Of a DNA stretch of 11,298 nucleotides, positions 1-7,587 are shown piece after piece. The translations under genes were made by a program, and so were the position numbers. Location of the stretch: the NCBI GenBank assembly GCA_964452045.1, contig CAYVKM010000107.1:1-11298 (forward strand), written 5' to 3'. Below the pieces are notes generated by a model that was not told the DNA's origin, ran no database searches, and saw nothing but the letters and a program-made list of their open reading frames with translations. Source of the stretch: CAYVKM01 sp964452045. GTDB taxonomy: Bacteria > Calditrichota > Calditrichia > RBG-13-44-9. Numbering within the stretch: the first letter of the stretch is position 1; every line of letters starts with the position of its first letter.

Positions 1-53
1 TTCTGGGAAGGAACAATAATATTTGTTGATATGCGATCAAAATTAAAGATTGT

Positions 54-2624
54 TCATCTTCTGGCCAGCGAATTCAAAACTTCCGGGGCGGTATGGAAGG
101 TGATATCGGGATATCCGGTTCCCTTTTCATCAGTAATCCGGAAATAAAATCCCCAATCCTGGATCGAATTTGTTACTTTGAGCAAAAATTTATTGTAACC
201 CGGGTGAAGAATTACTGTGACAATATCGCGATCTATCTGGGCGCTTTGTTTCAGGTAATGCTGCCAGATTTGCTCATCATTCAGCCATAGTTTGCAAGCT
301 TCGTCTGTGCCCAAACGAATTTGTGCTTTTCTTTCTTCGGGAGCATAGGCATAGATTAAGGCATACCCGACCACCCAGTCAGACTGTCTGAAGGTCGATT
401 TCAAATTAAGATAACCATCACGCATCCCATCAACCGCTGGCTGCCATTTTATTTCACCGCGAACACCTGAATAAGTGGCATTCAGATCAATTTTCTGTTC
501 GGGAGGGTAAGGATAGAAAAATCCCGATACATTTTTCTGCGAAAAAGGCCCCAGCACGTACCAGAGATTTTCCAAAGGAGCACCCTGCTGGGAATACTCT
601 TTAGCAATTGCACCAGAATTATTATTTAACTGATCGTAGTAAGTATTGGTGAACGCAGCCAGATTTTTAAAATTTTTCACATTCGACTCCCCGGCCGTTT
701 CTACTAATTTGTTGTAGAAATTCATATGATCTTGTTGATTGTCGTTAACCGGAATCATCGTCTCCAACACATACTTCCATACTGATCCCCAGCCCAGATC
801 CGAACGCCTGACAAGAAGATCAACAAATTCGTCCGTAGAGTTTGCCAAAATTGCTTTTGCGGATTGGTAATTTCCCACCCTATTATAAAGAATAATCTGA
901 ACAATCTTTTTCAATGTTCGCATGTCACTGGGAGTCTCGAAGGAGGAGAGATTTTGCACAACATCAATGGCTTGTTTTGTATTCACAACCGGTGCTGAAA
1001 CAGTATATGATAAGAAATTCTCCCAATTCTTATTATCATTTGGATCCGTTTTTACTTCCTGAGCCAATAAATCAAGACCGGATGCAATTATTTGACGTGC
1101 CCTGGATGAATCCCCCACGGAATTATAAAATTCGGCAGCAAATATCAAAATTTCACGATTTGAAGGTGCTTTCTTTAATACGCCTGATAGAAGTTTATCT
1201 GCCTGCGATATTTTATTAAATCTCCATAATAAGGCAACTTTCTGCATTTCAAGGGCCTGGACAATATTCTTCGAGGGAGCTTGTGAAATAACCTGATCCA
1301 AATATTTAAGGGAATTTTGATAATCTCCCAGCTCACAATTTATTTCACTCATCCGTAGTGCGGAATGATAAAAACTTGGCCAATTACTGAGCGCCTTTTT
1401 CAATTGCTGAATGGCCTCATCAAATCGTCCGGCCTGCATTAGTACTTCACCCATACTGTCGTAGGGATTCGGTTCATCCGGAGCAAGCTCACGATATTTT
1501 TCGAAGTATTTGAAAGCTGTCTGAAAATCACCCCGCCAGGCAAAAAGATATCCCAGATCGTTATAAATCAACTTTTGATTGGGATCCATTTCCAGTATGA
1601 TTTCATATTCACTTAATGCCCGATCAAGATCGCCAACATTATGCTGATAATACCGGGCCAATTCCGTGCGGAAATCTATTTCCATTGGCATGGTTCGAAC
1701 TGCTTCTTCCAAAATATTCTGCAGGTCGGAATATCTTCCCGCAAATTTAGCCTTGATAATTTCGAGTCGTAAGCGATCGTGCTCCGATAATTTATCAGAA
1801 TACTTTTCTGCCTTGCTTAAAGCTTGCAAAGCTTCTGCTCTGCTAAAACCATCATACTTCATGGCTGCCAATCGGAGGTAGGCAACAGCGAAGGTAGAAT
1901 CGAGTTTTACTGCCTCTTCCAGGTTTTTTAGTGCATCAAAATAGAGTAATTTATCCAGATTTTCCATCGCCTTGGAATAGTACCGAAAAGCATCTACCGA
2001 ATTGGTCATACTCGCCAGTCTGATGTTTTCATCGGACTTTCCCTGGATATCAGCTTTCAGGTTTTCCCTGACCTTCTGCGATAATTCATCAACCATGGCA
2101 AAAATTCGCTCCAGACTGGTCCCGGTTACTGGTTCAATGGGAATCACCTTGTTTAACTTGATATCAATTAATTCTACCTCAATCATCAGACGGGTTTTTT
2201 CTCGGTAATATTTTCCCGAAATAACCAGGTCCGCATTGGCATTTCGGGAAACTCTTTCAATTTTGTCAAGACTATCCCAATTTCCCTGATCTTCCCCAAT
2301 CTGTTCAGCAACCTCCAAAAGACGGCCATAACTAATAATATTCAGGTAAGGAGACTGTTTAAGATCGGTGGTTAACATATCCGATAATCCGCGTCTCAAC
2401 CAATCTAAAGCCGGATCTTTAGTATCGTTTTTGAACAATAGGATAGCTACCGAACGTTGTGACTCTGGTAATACTTGCAATACACTCGAAGAAACAAAGG
2501 TGTTACTCTGATCGTTTTTAACGGTGGATAGCCGAATTTTTCTCTGACTCCCGCTCTCACAAGAAAGGAATAAAAGCAGACCTAGGATGAGAAGAATCCA
2601 ATACTTTATATTCGAAATATTCAT
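54..2624 (-). CDS. TPR-repeat outer-membrane lipoprotein with TolB/FlgO-like N-terminal domain and C-terminal beta-sandwich-like domain
   Basis: Predicted 856-residue lipoprotein. The N-terminus has a hydrophobic signal stretch (residues 8-20) ending in FLSC, with lipidated Cys22 followed by Glu, so retention in the inner membrane by an Asp+2 signal is not indicated. Residues about 57-165 (SVAILLFKN, RRGLSDMLTTDL, ADLVISGKY, IEVELID) match the TolB-N/CsgG/FlgO-like fold that often precedes TPRs in FCB-type bacteria. Helical TPR-like repeats follow from about 209 to 560, clearest at 315-450 (for example YNDLGYLFAWRGDFQTAFKY). Residues about 685-836 look like a beta-sandwich domain (WYVLGPF, LGTDEACKLWLND, GYNKFLLKV). 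The ATG is preceded by GAGGT at 6 nt spacing. The gene lies 110 bp downstream of the sensor phosphatase on the same strand, with no terminator seen between them, so co-transcription is possible. The ligand and cellular role are unknown. The family assignment rests on motifs only. Confidence 0.92.
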   Translation of the reverse strand: MNISNIKYWILLILGLLLFLSCESGSQRKIRLSTVKNDQSNTFVSSSVLQVLPESQRSVAILLFKNDTKDPALDWLRRGLSDMLTTDLKQSPYLNIISYGRLLEVAEQIGEDQGNWDSLDKIERVSRNANADLVISGKYYREKTRLMIEVELIDIKLNKVIPIEPVTGTSLERIFAMVDELSQKVRENLKADIQGKSDENIRLASMTNSVDAFRYYSKAMENLDKLLYFDALKNLEEAVKLDSTFAVAYLRLAAMKYDGFSRAEALQALSKAEKYSDKLSEHDRLRLEIIKAKFAGRYSDLQNILEEAVRTMPMEIDFRTELARYYQHNVGDLDRALSEYEIILEMDPNQKLIYNDLGYLFAWRGDFQTAFKYFEKYRELAPDEPNPYDSMGEVLMQAGRFDEAIQQLKKALSNWPSFYHSALRMSEINCELGDYQNSLKYLDQVISQAPSKNIVQALEMQKVALLWRFNKISQADKLLSGVLKKAPSNREILIFAAEFYNSVGDSSRARQIIASGLDLLAQEVKTDPNDNKNWENFLSYTVSAPVVNTKQAIDVVQNLSSFETPSDMRTLKKIVQIILYNRVGNYQSAKAILANSTDEFVDLLVRRSDLGWGSVWKYVLETMIPVNDNQQDHMNFYNKLVETAGESNVKNFKNLAAFTNTYYDQLNNNSGAIAKEYSQQGAPLENLWYVLGPFSQKNVSGFFYPYPPEQKIDLNATYSGVRGEIKWQPAVDGMRDGYLNLKSTFRQSDWVVGYALIYAYAPEERKAQIRLGTDEACKLWLNDEQIWQHYLKQSAQIDRDIVTVILHPGYNKFLLKVTNSIQDWGFYFRITDEKGTGYPDITFHTAPEVLNSLARR

Positions 2625-2645
2625 AGTATAACCTCAAACTCAGAC

Positions 2646-2667
2646 TTAATACGAAATTCGATATTAA
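2646..2667. promoter_or_regulatory. Imperfect palindrome upstream of the lipoprotein gene, possible operator
   Basis: The arms TTAATACGAA and TTCGATATTAA are separated by one A, and the right arm carries one extra A. The centre lies about 32 bp upstream of the lipoprotein ATG, in the 110-bp gap behind the phosphatase gene. It could be a dimeric-regulator operator or a small hairpin in the leader mRNA. It has no U-tract like a terminator. AT-rich DNA gives such symmetry by chance fairly often, so the call is tentative. Confidence 0.3.
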
Positions 2668-2734
2668 AAGTTGCCACTATTTAGGAAAACTTTTTAATCT
2701 TAAAATACTGTAAAACAAGTGATTTATATTTTAG

Positions 2735-4684
2735 TTATTTAGATAACCTTTTTAAAATGACCATGGTTATGTCGTCATGCTGTTTTTGGCCGTTCATAAA
2801 TTGGGTAATATCATTGATAATTTTGCTTCTGATCTGCTCAACTGTGCTGCTCCGAACCGACTGAATCGATTCAATCAGTCTGTTTTCATTGAATTCTTCC
2901 TGCTCAGGATTCATGGCTTCTGTGACACCATCCGTATAGAGAACGATGATTTCGCCTTTATTCAACCCGACCGGTACTTCCACAATTTTCTGACTAAAAA
3001 GATTTCCCTTCTCCAGTCCCAGACCAATTCCCGGTGGGGTTATTACATTAAATTTTCCATGAGCCGTAAAATGCAAAATGGAATTATGTCCGGCTCGGGA
3101 GAAAACGAATCTACCCTTTTCAAAATCCAGAATTCCATAGATCATGGTTACAAAAATTCTGCGATCAATATTTGAAAATAGATTTTTGTTTACCTGCATT
3201 AAAAGTTCACTCGGTTTTAAATTTTGAGAGACGAGTTGTAACATCATTCCTTTGATTTCCGCCATGTAAAATGAAGCAGAGGTCCCTTTTCCACTCACGT
3301 CGGCTATGGCAATCCCCAGATGTTGATCATCCAGTTGGAAGAAATCATAATAGTCTCCACCAACCTCCGATGCCGGCAGACAGACCGCATCGACCTGAAA
3401 ACCATTCATTTCCGGCATCTTATCCGGCAGCAAACGTTTCTGGACCTCCTTGGCAATTTCGAGTTCCCGTTTGAATCTTTCCTGTTCGCGTAAATCCTCG
3501 TATAACAGGGCATTTTCCAGGGCAATACCAGCTTGCCCGGCCAGTGTAGCTGCAAAATTTTGTTGAGGTAAATTGAATTTAATTGATTTATCTGATTGGG
3601 CAAAAAACAGCATGCCAAATAATTCGTCTTTTACCACCATAGGTACAACCAATCCGGCCTCATCAGTGGGCTTATGTCTTAGGGCAGATTGTATTTCGGG
3701 AGATACTTCATGGACAAAAAATCCGTTTGGGTGCTCCATTAAAAATTTCCGTATATCCGGGTCCAGTTCAATATCCGGATAATCCACTTTTCTTTCCACA
3801 GGCAGAGTAATTTCTTCAAATTCTTGACTATTATTTCTCTTTCGGATATAAAGCCTGGCAGTAGAAGCGCCTATCGCATTTTTAATCCGTTCCCGGACCA
3901 GAGTTGCAAGATCACTGATAATAAATTTACGGCTGAGCTCATTTCCCAGTTTATCAATAATTTCCCGCTCCCGCAAACCGCTGACCATCTCATTAAAATT
4001 CCGGGCCAGATCGCCTATTTCATCTGTCGTTTCAATGATCAACTGCTGTTGAAAATCTCCTGCAGATACTGCATTCATGGCTTTGCTTAAACGCTCCAGG
4101 GGGCTGGTTAATTTACGGCTGACGATAATGGAAACCATGGTAAAAAGCAGAATAAACGCAATTGACAATACAACATTAAGCTGAATTCTTTTTTGCAGAT
4201 CCAGATTGATCTGAATCAGGGAAAAACCAACATGAACACTTCCCAGTATTCTATCCCCAACCTGTATATTGACCTGCTGTCTGGCAATGTCCTCCTGACT
4301 GCTTTGGGCAATAGCTCCCTGGTCCAATTGCTTGACAATTTCCGCTCTTTGCCAGTTTGCTTGTATGGGTCTCTCCAGTTCCAGAAAATCTTCGTTCAAA
4401 GTATAGGCCCTGAGTGAATTACGGTCATCATATATCGCGATATAGATAATGTCCTTATTGAAATTCATCAATTGCGAGATGTAGTTTTGATAAACGGCCC
4501 AATCCTGGCGGTCCAGAAGCTGCATGGTGGCAATGTTTTCAGCAATTCTTTTCATCTGAGATTCTACGGACAGACGTCTGTCCTTTATCTCCCGGATGGT
4601 AAAGAAATATGTTACCACAATCATGATTATGGCAACCAGGATCGCTGAAAGGACAATTAGTTTTGTTCTCAGACTGATTTTCAA
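2735..4684 (-). CDS. Membrane sensor serine phosphatase: periplasmic sensor, HAMP, GAF, PP2C-type SpoIIE/RsbU domain
   Basis: A 649-residue protein likely to dephosphorylate a phosphoserine/threonine on an anti-anti-sigma (STAS) type partner. Transmembrane segments lie at about 8-29 and 169-188 and flank a sensor region of about 140 residues facing the periplasm. HAMP follows at about 189-241 (TSPLERLSKAMNAVSAGDF), then a GAF domain at about 244-393, a short coiled linker (ELEIAKEVQKRLLP) and a PP2C_SIG/SpoIIE domain from about 407 to 645. The metal-binding motifs are all present: EVGGDYYD (Asp444), ADVSGKG (Asp462), RAGHN, YTDGVTEA (Asp585) and HDDIT (Asp637/638), so it should be active. The start is TTG, chosen because an in-frame stop lies six codons upstream and AAGGAAA sits 8 nt before it. 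No STAS or RsbW-like kinase gene lies nearby, so the partner is unknown. It could act on the adjacent lipoprotein pathway, but that is a guess from adjacency. Confidence 0.95.
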   Translation of the reverse strand: MKISLRTKLIVLSAILVAIIMIVVTYFFTIREIKDRRLSVESQMKRIAENIATMQLLDRQDWAVYQNYISQLMNFNKDIIYIAIYDDRNSLRAYTLNEDFLELERPIQANWQRAEIVKQLDQGAIAQSSQEDIARQQVNIQVGDRILGSVHVGFSLIQINLDLQKRIQLNVVLSIAFILLFTMVSIIVSRKLTSPLERLSKAMNAVSAGDFQQQLIIETTDEIGDLARNFNEMVSGLREREIIDKLGNELSRKFIISDLATLVRERIKNAIGASTARLYIRKRNNSQEFEEITLPVERKVDYPDIELDPDIRKFLMEHPNGFFVHEVSPEIQSALRHKPTDEAGLVVPMVVKDELFGMLFFAQSDKSIKFNLPQQNFAATLAGQAGIALENALLYEDLREQERFKRELEIAKEVQKRLLPDKMPEMNGFQVDAVCLPASEVGGDYYDFFQLDDQHLGIAIADVSGKGTSASFYMAEIKGMMLQLVSQNLKPSELLMQVNKNLFSNIDRRIFVTMIYGILDFEKGRFVFSRAGHNSILHFTAHGKFNVITPPGIGLGLEKGNLFSQKIVEVPVGLNKGEIIVLYTDGVTEAMNPEQEEFNENRLIESIQSVRSSTVEQIRSKIINDITQFMNGQKQHDDITMVILKRLSK

Positions 4685-4711
4685 TGAGTATATTTCCTTT
4701 TAATGACTTTA

Positions 4712-4740
4712 AATATAAACAGGTCATTTATTCATTCCAA
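4712..4740 (-). promoter_or_regulatory. Putative sigma70-type promoter for the sensor phosphatase gene
   Basis: Read on the minus strand, TTGGAA (4740-4735) and TATATT (4717-4712) are separated by exactly 17 nt. They match the TTGACA and TATAAT consensus at 4/6 and 5/6 positions. Transcription would start near 4705, leaving a leader of about 20 nt that contains the AAGGAAA ribosome-binding site (4700-4694). The region is AT-rich and the organism's sigma consensus is unknown, so this is a reasonable but unproven call. Confidence 0.4.
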
Positions 4741-4920
4741 CGCAATATACACGGATTCGTTGCATTATTTATTTGACTGCTGTCTTTGAAAATGAAGATA
4801 TACTTTCATGTAGTTGATTCATCCTGGCAGGTTTTTTATCTTTCTATAGCTAATAATCAGTTAGCGGTAATTTGCAAACTCTATGGTTACGAAATTACTT
4901 AGTTGATTTGATATAAAGTT

Positions 4921-4937
4921 CAATATTAGGAATATTG
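4921..4937. promoter_or_regulatory. Perfect 7-bp inverted repeat centred on the Shine-Dalgarno core of the Nudix gene
   Basis: CAATATT and AATATTG are exact reverse complements separated by AGG. AGG is the core of the ribosome-binding sequence AGGAA (4928-4932), which lies 6 nt before the ATG at 4939. As RNA this would be a weak AU-rich hairpin that presents or hides the ribosome site. As DNA it could be a small operator overlapping the start of transcription or translation. No convincing promoter was found in the preceding region 4741-4920: a TTGACT at 4773-4778 has its best -10 partner (TATACT at 4799-4804) 20 nt away, which is too far. Confidence 0.35.
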
Positions 4938-4938
4938 T

Positions 4939-5361
4939 ATGGACCGAATTTTCCCCCAATCAGGTGTGATTCCTTTTAGAGGATCGTTACAGTCTCTGGA
5001 AATTTTGCTGGTAACTTCCCGGAGTAATAAACGGTGGATCATTCCGAAAGGTCTGATTGAGCCAGGATTATCTCCGCAGGATTCCGCCTTACAGGAAGCA
5101 TATGAAGAAGCTGGCCTCCGCGGCCAAATTGTGGGAGGAGAAATTGGGCAATATCAATATCAGAAATGGGGTGGAGTTTGTATGGTCAGTGTTTATCCCA
5201 TGAATGTCACGGAAATTTTGGAATCCTGGCCCGAATCCAGTTTACGTAAGAGAAAATGGTTCACACTGGAAAACTGTCTGAATAAAATCAGAGAAAAAGA
5301 TCTCAGAAATTTGATCGAAATATTACCGGTCTCTCTTAAGAACCAAAAGGATATCAGCTGA
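4939..5361 (+). CDS. Nudix hydrolase, diphosphoinositol-polyphosphate-phosphohydrolase-like
   Basis: A 140-residue soluble single-domain protein of normal Nudix size. The Nudix box (GX5EX7REUXEEXGU) spans residues 38-60, beginning at PKG and ending at EEAGL. The catalytic Glu53, Glu56 and Glu57 are present in QEAYEE. The first conserved Glu is Leu44 and the usual Arg is Gln52. The RWIIPKG lead-in resembles the MutT/DIPP-type branch, whose members hydrolyse diphosphoinositol polyphosphates, dinucleoside polyphosphates and, in eukaryotes, long-chain polyP. The substrate here is not proven. The ATG has AGGAA 6 nt upstream, embedded in an inverted repeat. The gene is 119 bp upstream of the PPK1 gene on the same strand with no visible terminator, so it may join the polyP operon. 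That context favours a phosphoanhydride substrate, which is inference. Confidence 0.9.
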   Translation: MDRIFPQSGVIPFRGSLQSLEILLVTSRSNKRWIIPKGLIEPGLSPQDSALQEAYEEAGLRGQIVGGEIGQYQYQKWGGVCMVSVYPMNVTEILESWPESSLRKRKWFTLENCLNKIREKDLRNLIEILPVSLKNQKDIS

Positions 5362-5480
5362 ATCTTATTCCCCTATAGCAAAGAGAATATCAGCTAATAC
5401 CAATAACATTCAGGCGAAATTTTCATTATATTAAAATAGTCCAGGTTTACCAAATCTCTTCATCAAAAATTGTAACGGAT

Positions 5481-7565
5481 ATGGCAAAAAATCATAAATA
5501 TGTTAACCGGGAAATCAGCTGGTTATATTTCAATGAACGTGTCTTACAGGAAGCTGCGGACATTTCTGTCCCCCTGATCGAGCGTCTGAAATTTTTAGGA
5601 ATCTACTCCTCAAATCTGGATGAATTTTACAGTGTCCGGGTCGGAACGCTTACCAGGATGATTAAAGCCGGAATAAAAGAAAAAACCATACTGGGGCGCA
5701 ACCCCAAGCATATCCTGCAGGACATCCAGAAAATAGTGATCCGCCAGCGAGATATGTTCGATCGGATTTTTAGCCAGTCCCAGGAGGAATTAAAAAATCA
5801 GAATATTTACATCATCAACGAAAAAGAGCTCAACCAGGTTCAGGAAAAATTTGTTCATTCCTATTTTGAGCAGGAGGTCAGACCCAGGCTGGTTCCGATT
5901 ATGCTGGACTCGGTCCCAGGATTCCCATATCTAAAGAATTTGGTAATCTATCTGGCGGTTCATCTTTCCAAAAAAGAAAATCCAAATGAGGCTAAGTATG
6001 CTTTGATTGAGCTTCCGGCAAAAGTCCTGCCTCGTTTTATTGTCCTTCCCAAAACAGATGAAAACATTTTTATCATCATGCTGGACGATGTGATTCGATT
6101 TGGTCTGAAGGAAATTTTTTCGATTTTTGACTTTGATACTTTCCAAGCATATACAATTAAGCAAACCAGGGACGCCGAACTGGATATCGATGATGATGTT
6201 ACCAAGAGTTTTTTTGAGAAAATTTCCAAATCCATAAAACAAAGGCAATGGGGGCAGCCGGTTCGATTTGTGTATGATGCGAATATCCCGCCGGACCTTT
6301 TAAAATTCATCATTGAGCGGAATAATCTGAAGAATTTTGAAAACCTGATTCCCGGAGGCCGGTATCATAATGCCCGCGATTTTATGAAATTTCCTGCAGT
6401 GGGTTCAAAAAAACTGATGTACCGGAAAATAGTACCCTTGTATCACAGGGATATTATTAAGCACAAGAGTATATTCAATGCAATGCGGGAAAAAGACATT
6501 CTTCTGCATTACCCTTATCAATCATTCCATCACATTACTGATCTGCTACGGGAAGCTGCTATAGATCCCCAGGTAACATCCATTAAGATTTCTCTCTACC
6601 GGGTAGCAAAGGATTCCAATGTGATAAACGCCCTGATAAATGCTTGCAGGAATGGCAAAGATGTGTTGGTAGTGATTGAACTCCAGGCCAGATTTGATGA
6701 GGAGGCAAATATCCGTTGGACCAAAAAGCTGGAGGAAGAGAATGCCCGGATCATTGATGGTGTGCCGGGTTTAAAAGTACATTCCAAACTCTGCCTTATC
6801 ACCCGGGTGGAAAATGGAGAGAAAGTGCATTATGCAAATATCGCTACCGGTAATTATAACGAAACCACTGCCAAAATCTATAGCGATCACAGTCTTTTAA
6901 CTGCGAATAAAGATCTTACTTTTGAAGTTAACAAAGTTTTTAAGTTCCTGGAAAATAATTATAAAACCTATAATTATAAGCATCTTATTGTTTCCCCATT
7001 CACCATGCGAAAAAAATTCTATAAACTCATTGCCAATGAAATAAAAAATGTCAAGGCCGGAAAAGAGGCTTACATCATTGCTAAAATGAACAGCCTGGTC
7101 GATCAGGAAATGATCAATAAATTATATCTGGCCAGTAAAGCCGGCGTCAAAATAAAAATGATTGTCCGAGGTACCTGCTCGCTTGTTCCCGGGGTAAAAG
7201 GTCTGAGCGACAATATTGAAGTGATCAGCATTGTTGATGAGTATCTGGAACATTCAAGAATATACATATTCGCCAACGGTGGTAAAGAAAAATATTATAT
7301 ATCCTCTGCAGACTGGATGATGCGGAATCTGGATAATCGGGTGGAAGTTACCGCACCCATAAATGATAAGGATATTCAACAAGAGCTCAAAGATTTTATG
7401 AACATTCAGTTTATGGATAACAAAAAAACCCGGATCATTAGTGAAAGACAGGATAATGGTTACCGGGCGGATGATGGTAAAAAGAATTTCAGGGCTCAGG
7501 AACAAATTTACCTTTATTTAAAAGAACGGTTGAAAAATCAGGAAACAAAGGTAACGCCTTCATAA
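5481..7565 (+). CDS. ppk: Polyphosphate kinase PPK1
   Basis: A 694-residue enzyme, typical PPK1 length, that reversibly transfers the ATP gamma-phosphate onto inorganic polyP. The N-terminal domain begins YVNREISWLYFNERVLQEA with YSSNLDEFYSVRVG following. The central region carries VRFVYDANIP and LLHYPYQSFHH. The two PLD-like catalytic domains carry LKVHSKLCLI, with His434 at the place of the phosphorylated His435 of E. coli, and EYLEHSRIYIF, with His591 at the place of His592. TGNYNETTAKIYSDHSLLT is also conserved. The residue 19 after His434 is Asn453, where E. coli has His454. The start is ATG with only a weak ribosome site (AACGGAT). It is the first gene of a tight run with the CHAD, ParA and PAP genes. 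A TAAAAT (5432-5437) lies upstream, but its -35 partner is poor, and no Pho box was seen. Confidence 0.97.
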   Translation: MAKNHKYVNREISWLYFNERVLQEAADISVPLIERLKFLGIYSSNLDEFYSVRVGTLTRMIKAGIKEKTILGRNPKHILQDIQKIVIRQRDMFDRIFSQSQEELKNQNIYIINEKELNQVQEKFVHSYFEQEVRPRLVPIMLDSVPGFPYLKNLVIYLAVHLSKKENPNEAKYALIELPAKVLPRFIVLPKTDENIFIIMLDDVIRFGLKEIFSIFDFDTFQAYTIKQTRDAELDIDDDVTKSFFEKISKSIKQRQWGQPVRFVYDANIPPDLLKFIIERNNLKNFENLIPGGRYHNARDFMKFPAVGSKKLMYRKIVPLYHRDIIKHKSIFNAMREKDILLHYPYQSFHHITDLLREAAIDPQVTSIKISLYRVAKDSNVINALINACRNGKDVLVVIELQARFDEEANIRWTKKLEEENARIIDGVPGLKVHSKLCLITRVENGEKVHYANIATGNYNETTAKIYSDHSLLTANKDLTFEVNKVFKFLENNYKTYNYKHLIVSPFTMRKKFYKLIANEIKNVKAGKEAYIIAKMNSLVDQEMINKLYLASKAGVKIKMIVRGTCSLVPGVKGLSDNIEVISIVDEYLEHSRIYIFANGGKEKYYISSADWMMRNLDNRVEVTAPINDKDIQQELKDFMNIQFMDNKKTRIISERQDNGYRADDGKKNFRAQEQIYLYLKERLKNQETKVTPS

Positions 7566-7573
7566 ACGGAATC

Positions 7574-7587
7574 GGAAGCCATACTTG
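7574..7587 (+). promoter_or_regulatory. Ribosome-binding site GGAAG and TTG start of the CHAD gene
   Basis: GGAAG (7574-7578) is 6 nt before a TTG codon at 7585, 19 nt after the PPK1 stop. It supports a 535-residue product. An in-frame ATG at 7663 would remove 26 unremarkable residues and begin at MREAIIPKRFFL, close to where the CYTH-like fold should begin. Its upstream sequence (CCAGG, 10 nt away) is a poorer site. Both starts are possible. Confidence 0.5.

Noticed and set aside
2777..4417. Plus-strand open frames within the phosphatase gene
   Set aside because: They mirror the conserved HAMP/GAF/SpoIIE coding frame on the minus strand and contain no known domain.
4849..4865. GCTAA / TTAGC inverted repeat in the divergent intergenic region
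   Set aside because: A 5-bp stem with a 7-nt loop, no U-tract and no extension is too weak for a terminator or operator call.
5351..5395. Direct repeat ATATCAGCT at 5351-5359 and 5387-5395
   Set aside because: Only 9 bp, with the first copy overlapping the Nudix stop region and no further copies noticed. Chance is sufficient.
5362..5480. Terminator between the Nudix and ppk genes
   Set aside because: No GC-rich stem followed by a T-run was found in the 119 bp gap.
5931..6313. Two overlapping minus-strand open frames inside ppk
   Set aside because: They are antisense to a strongly conserved PPK1 sequence, lack recognisable domains and overlap each other in different frames.
5481..7565. PPK1 read as a cardiolipin synthase or phospholipase D because of HSK and EHSR motifs
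   Set aside because: PPK1 belongs to the PLD superfamily, and the full N-terminal and tail motifs identify it as polyphosphate kinase.
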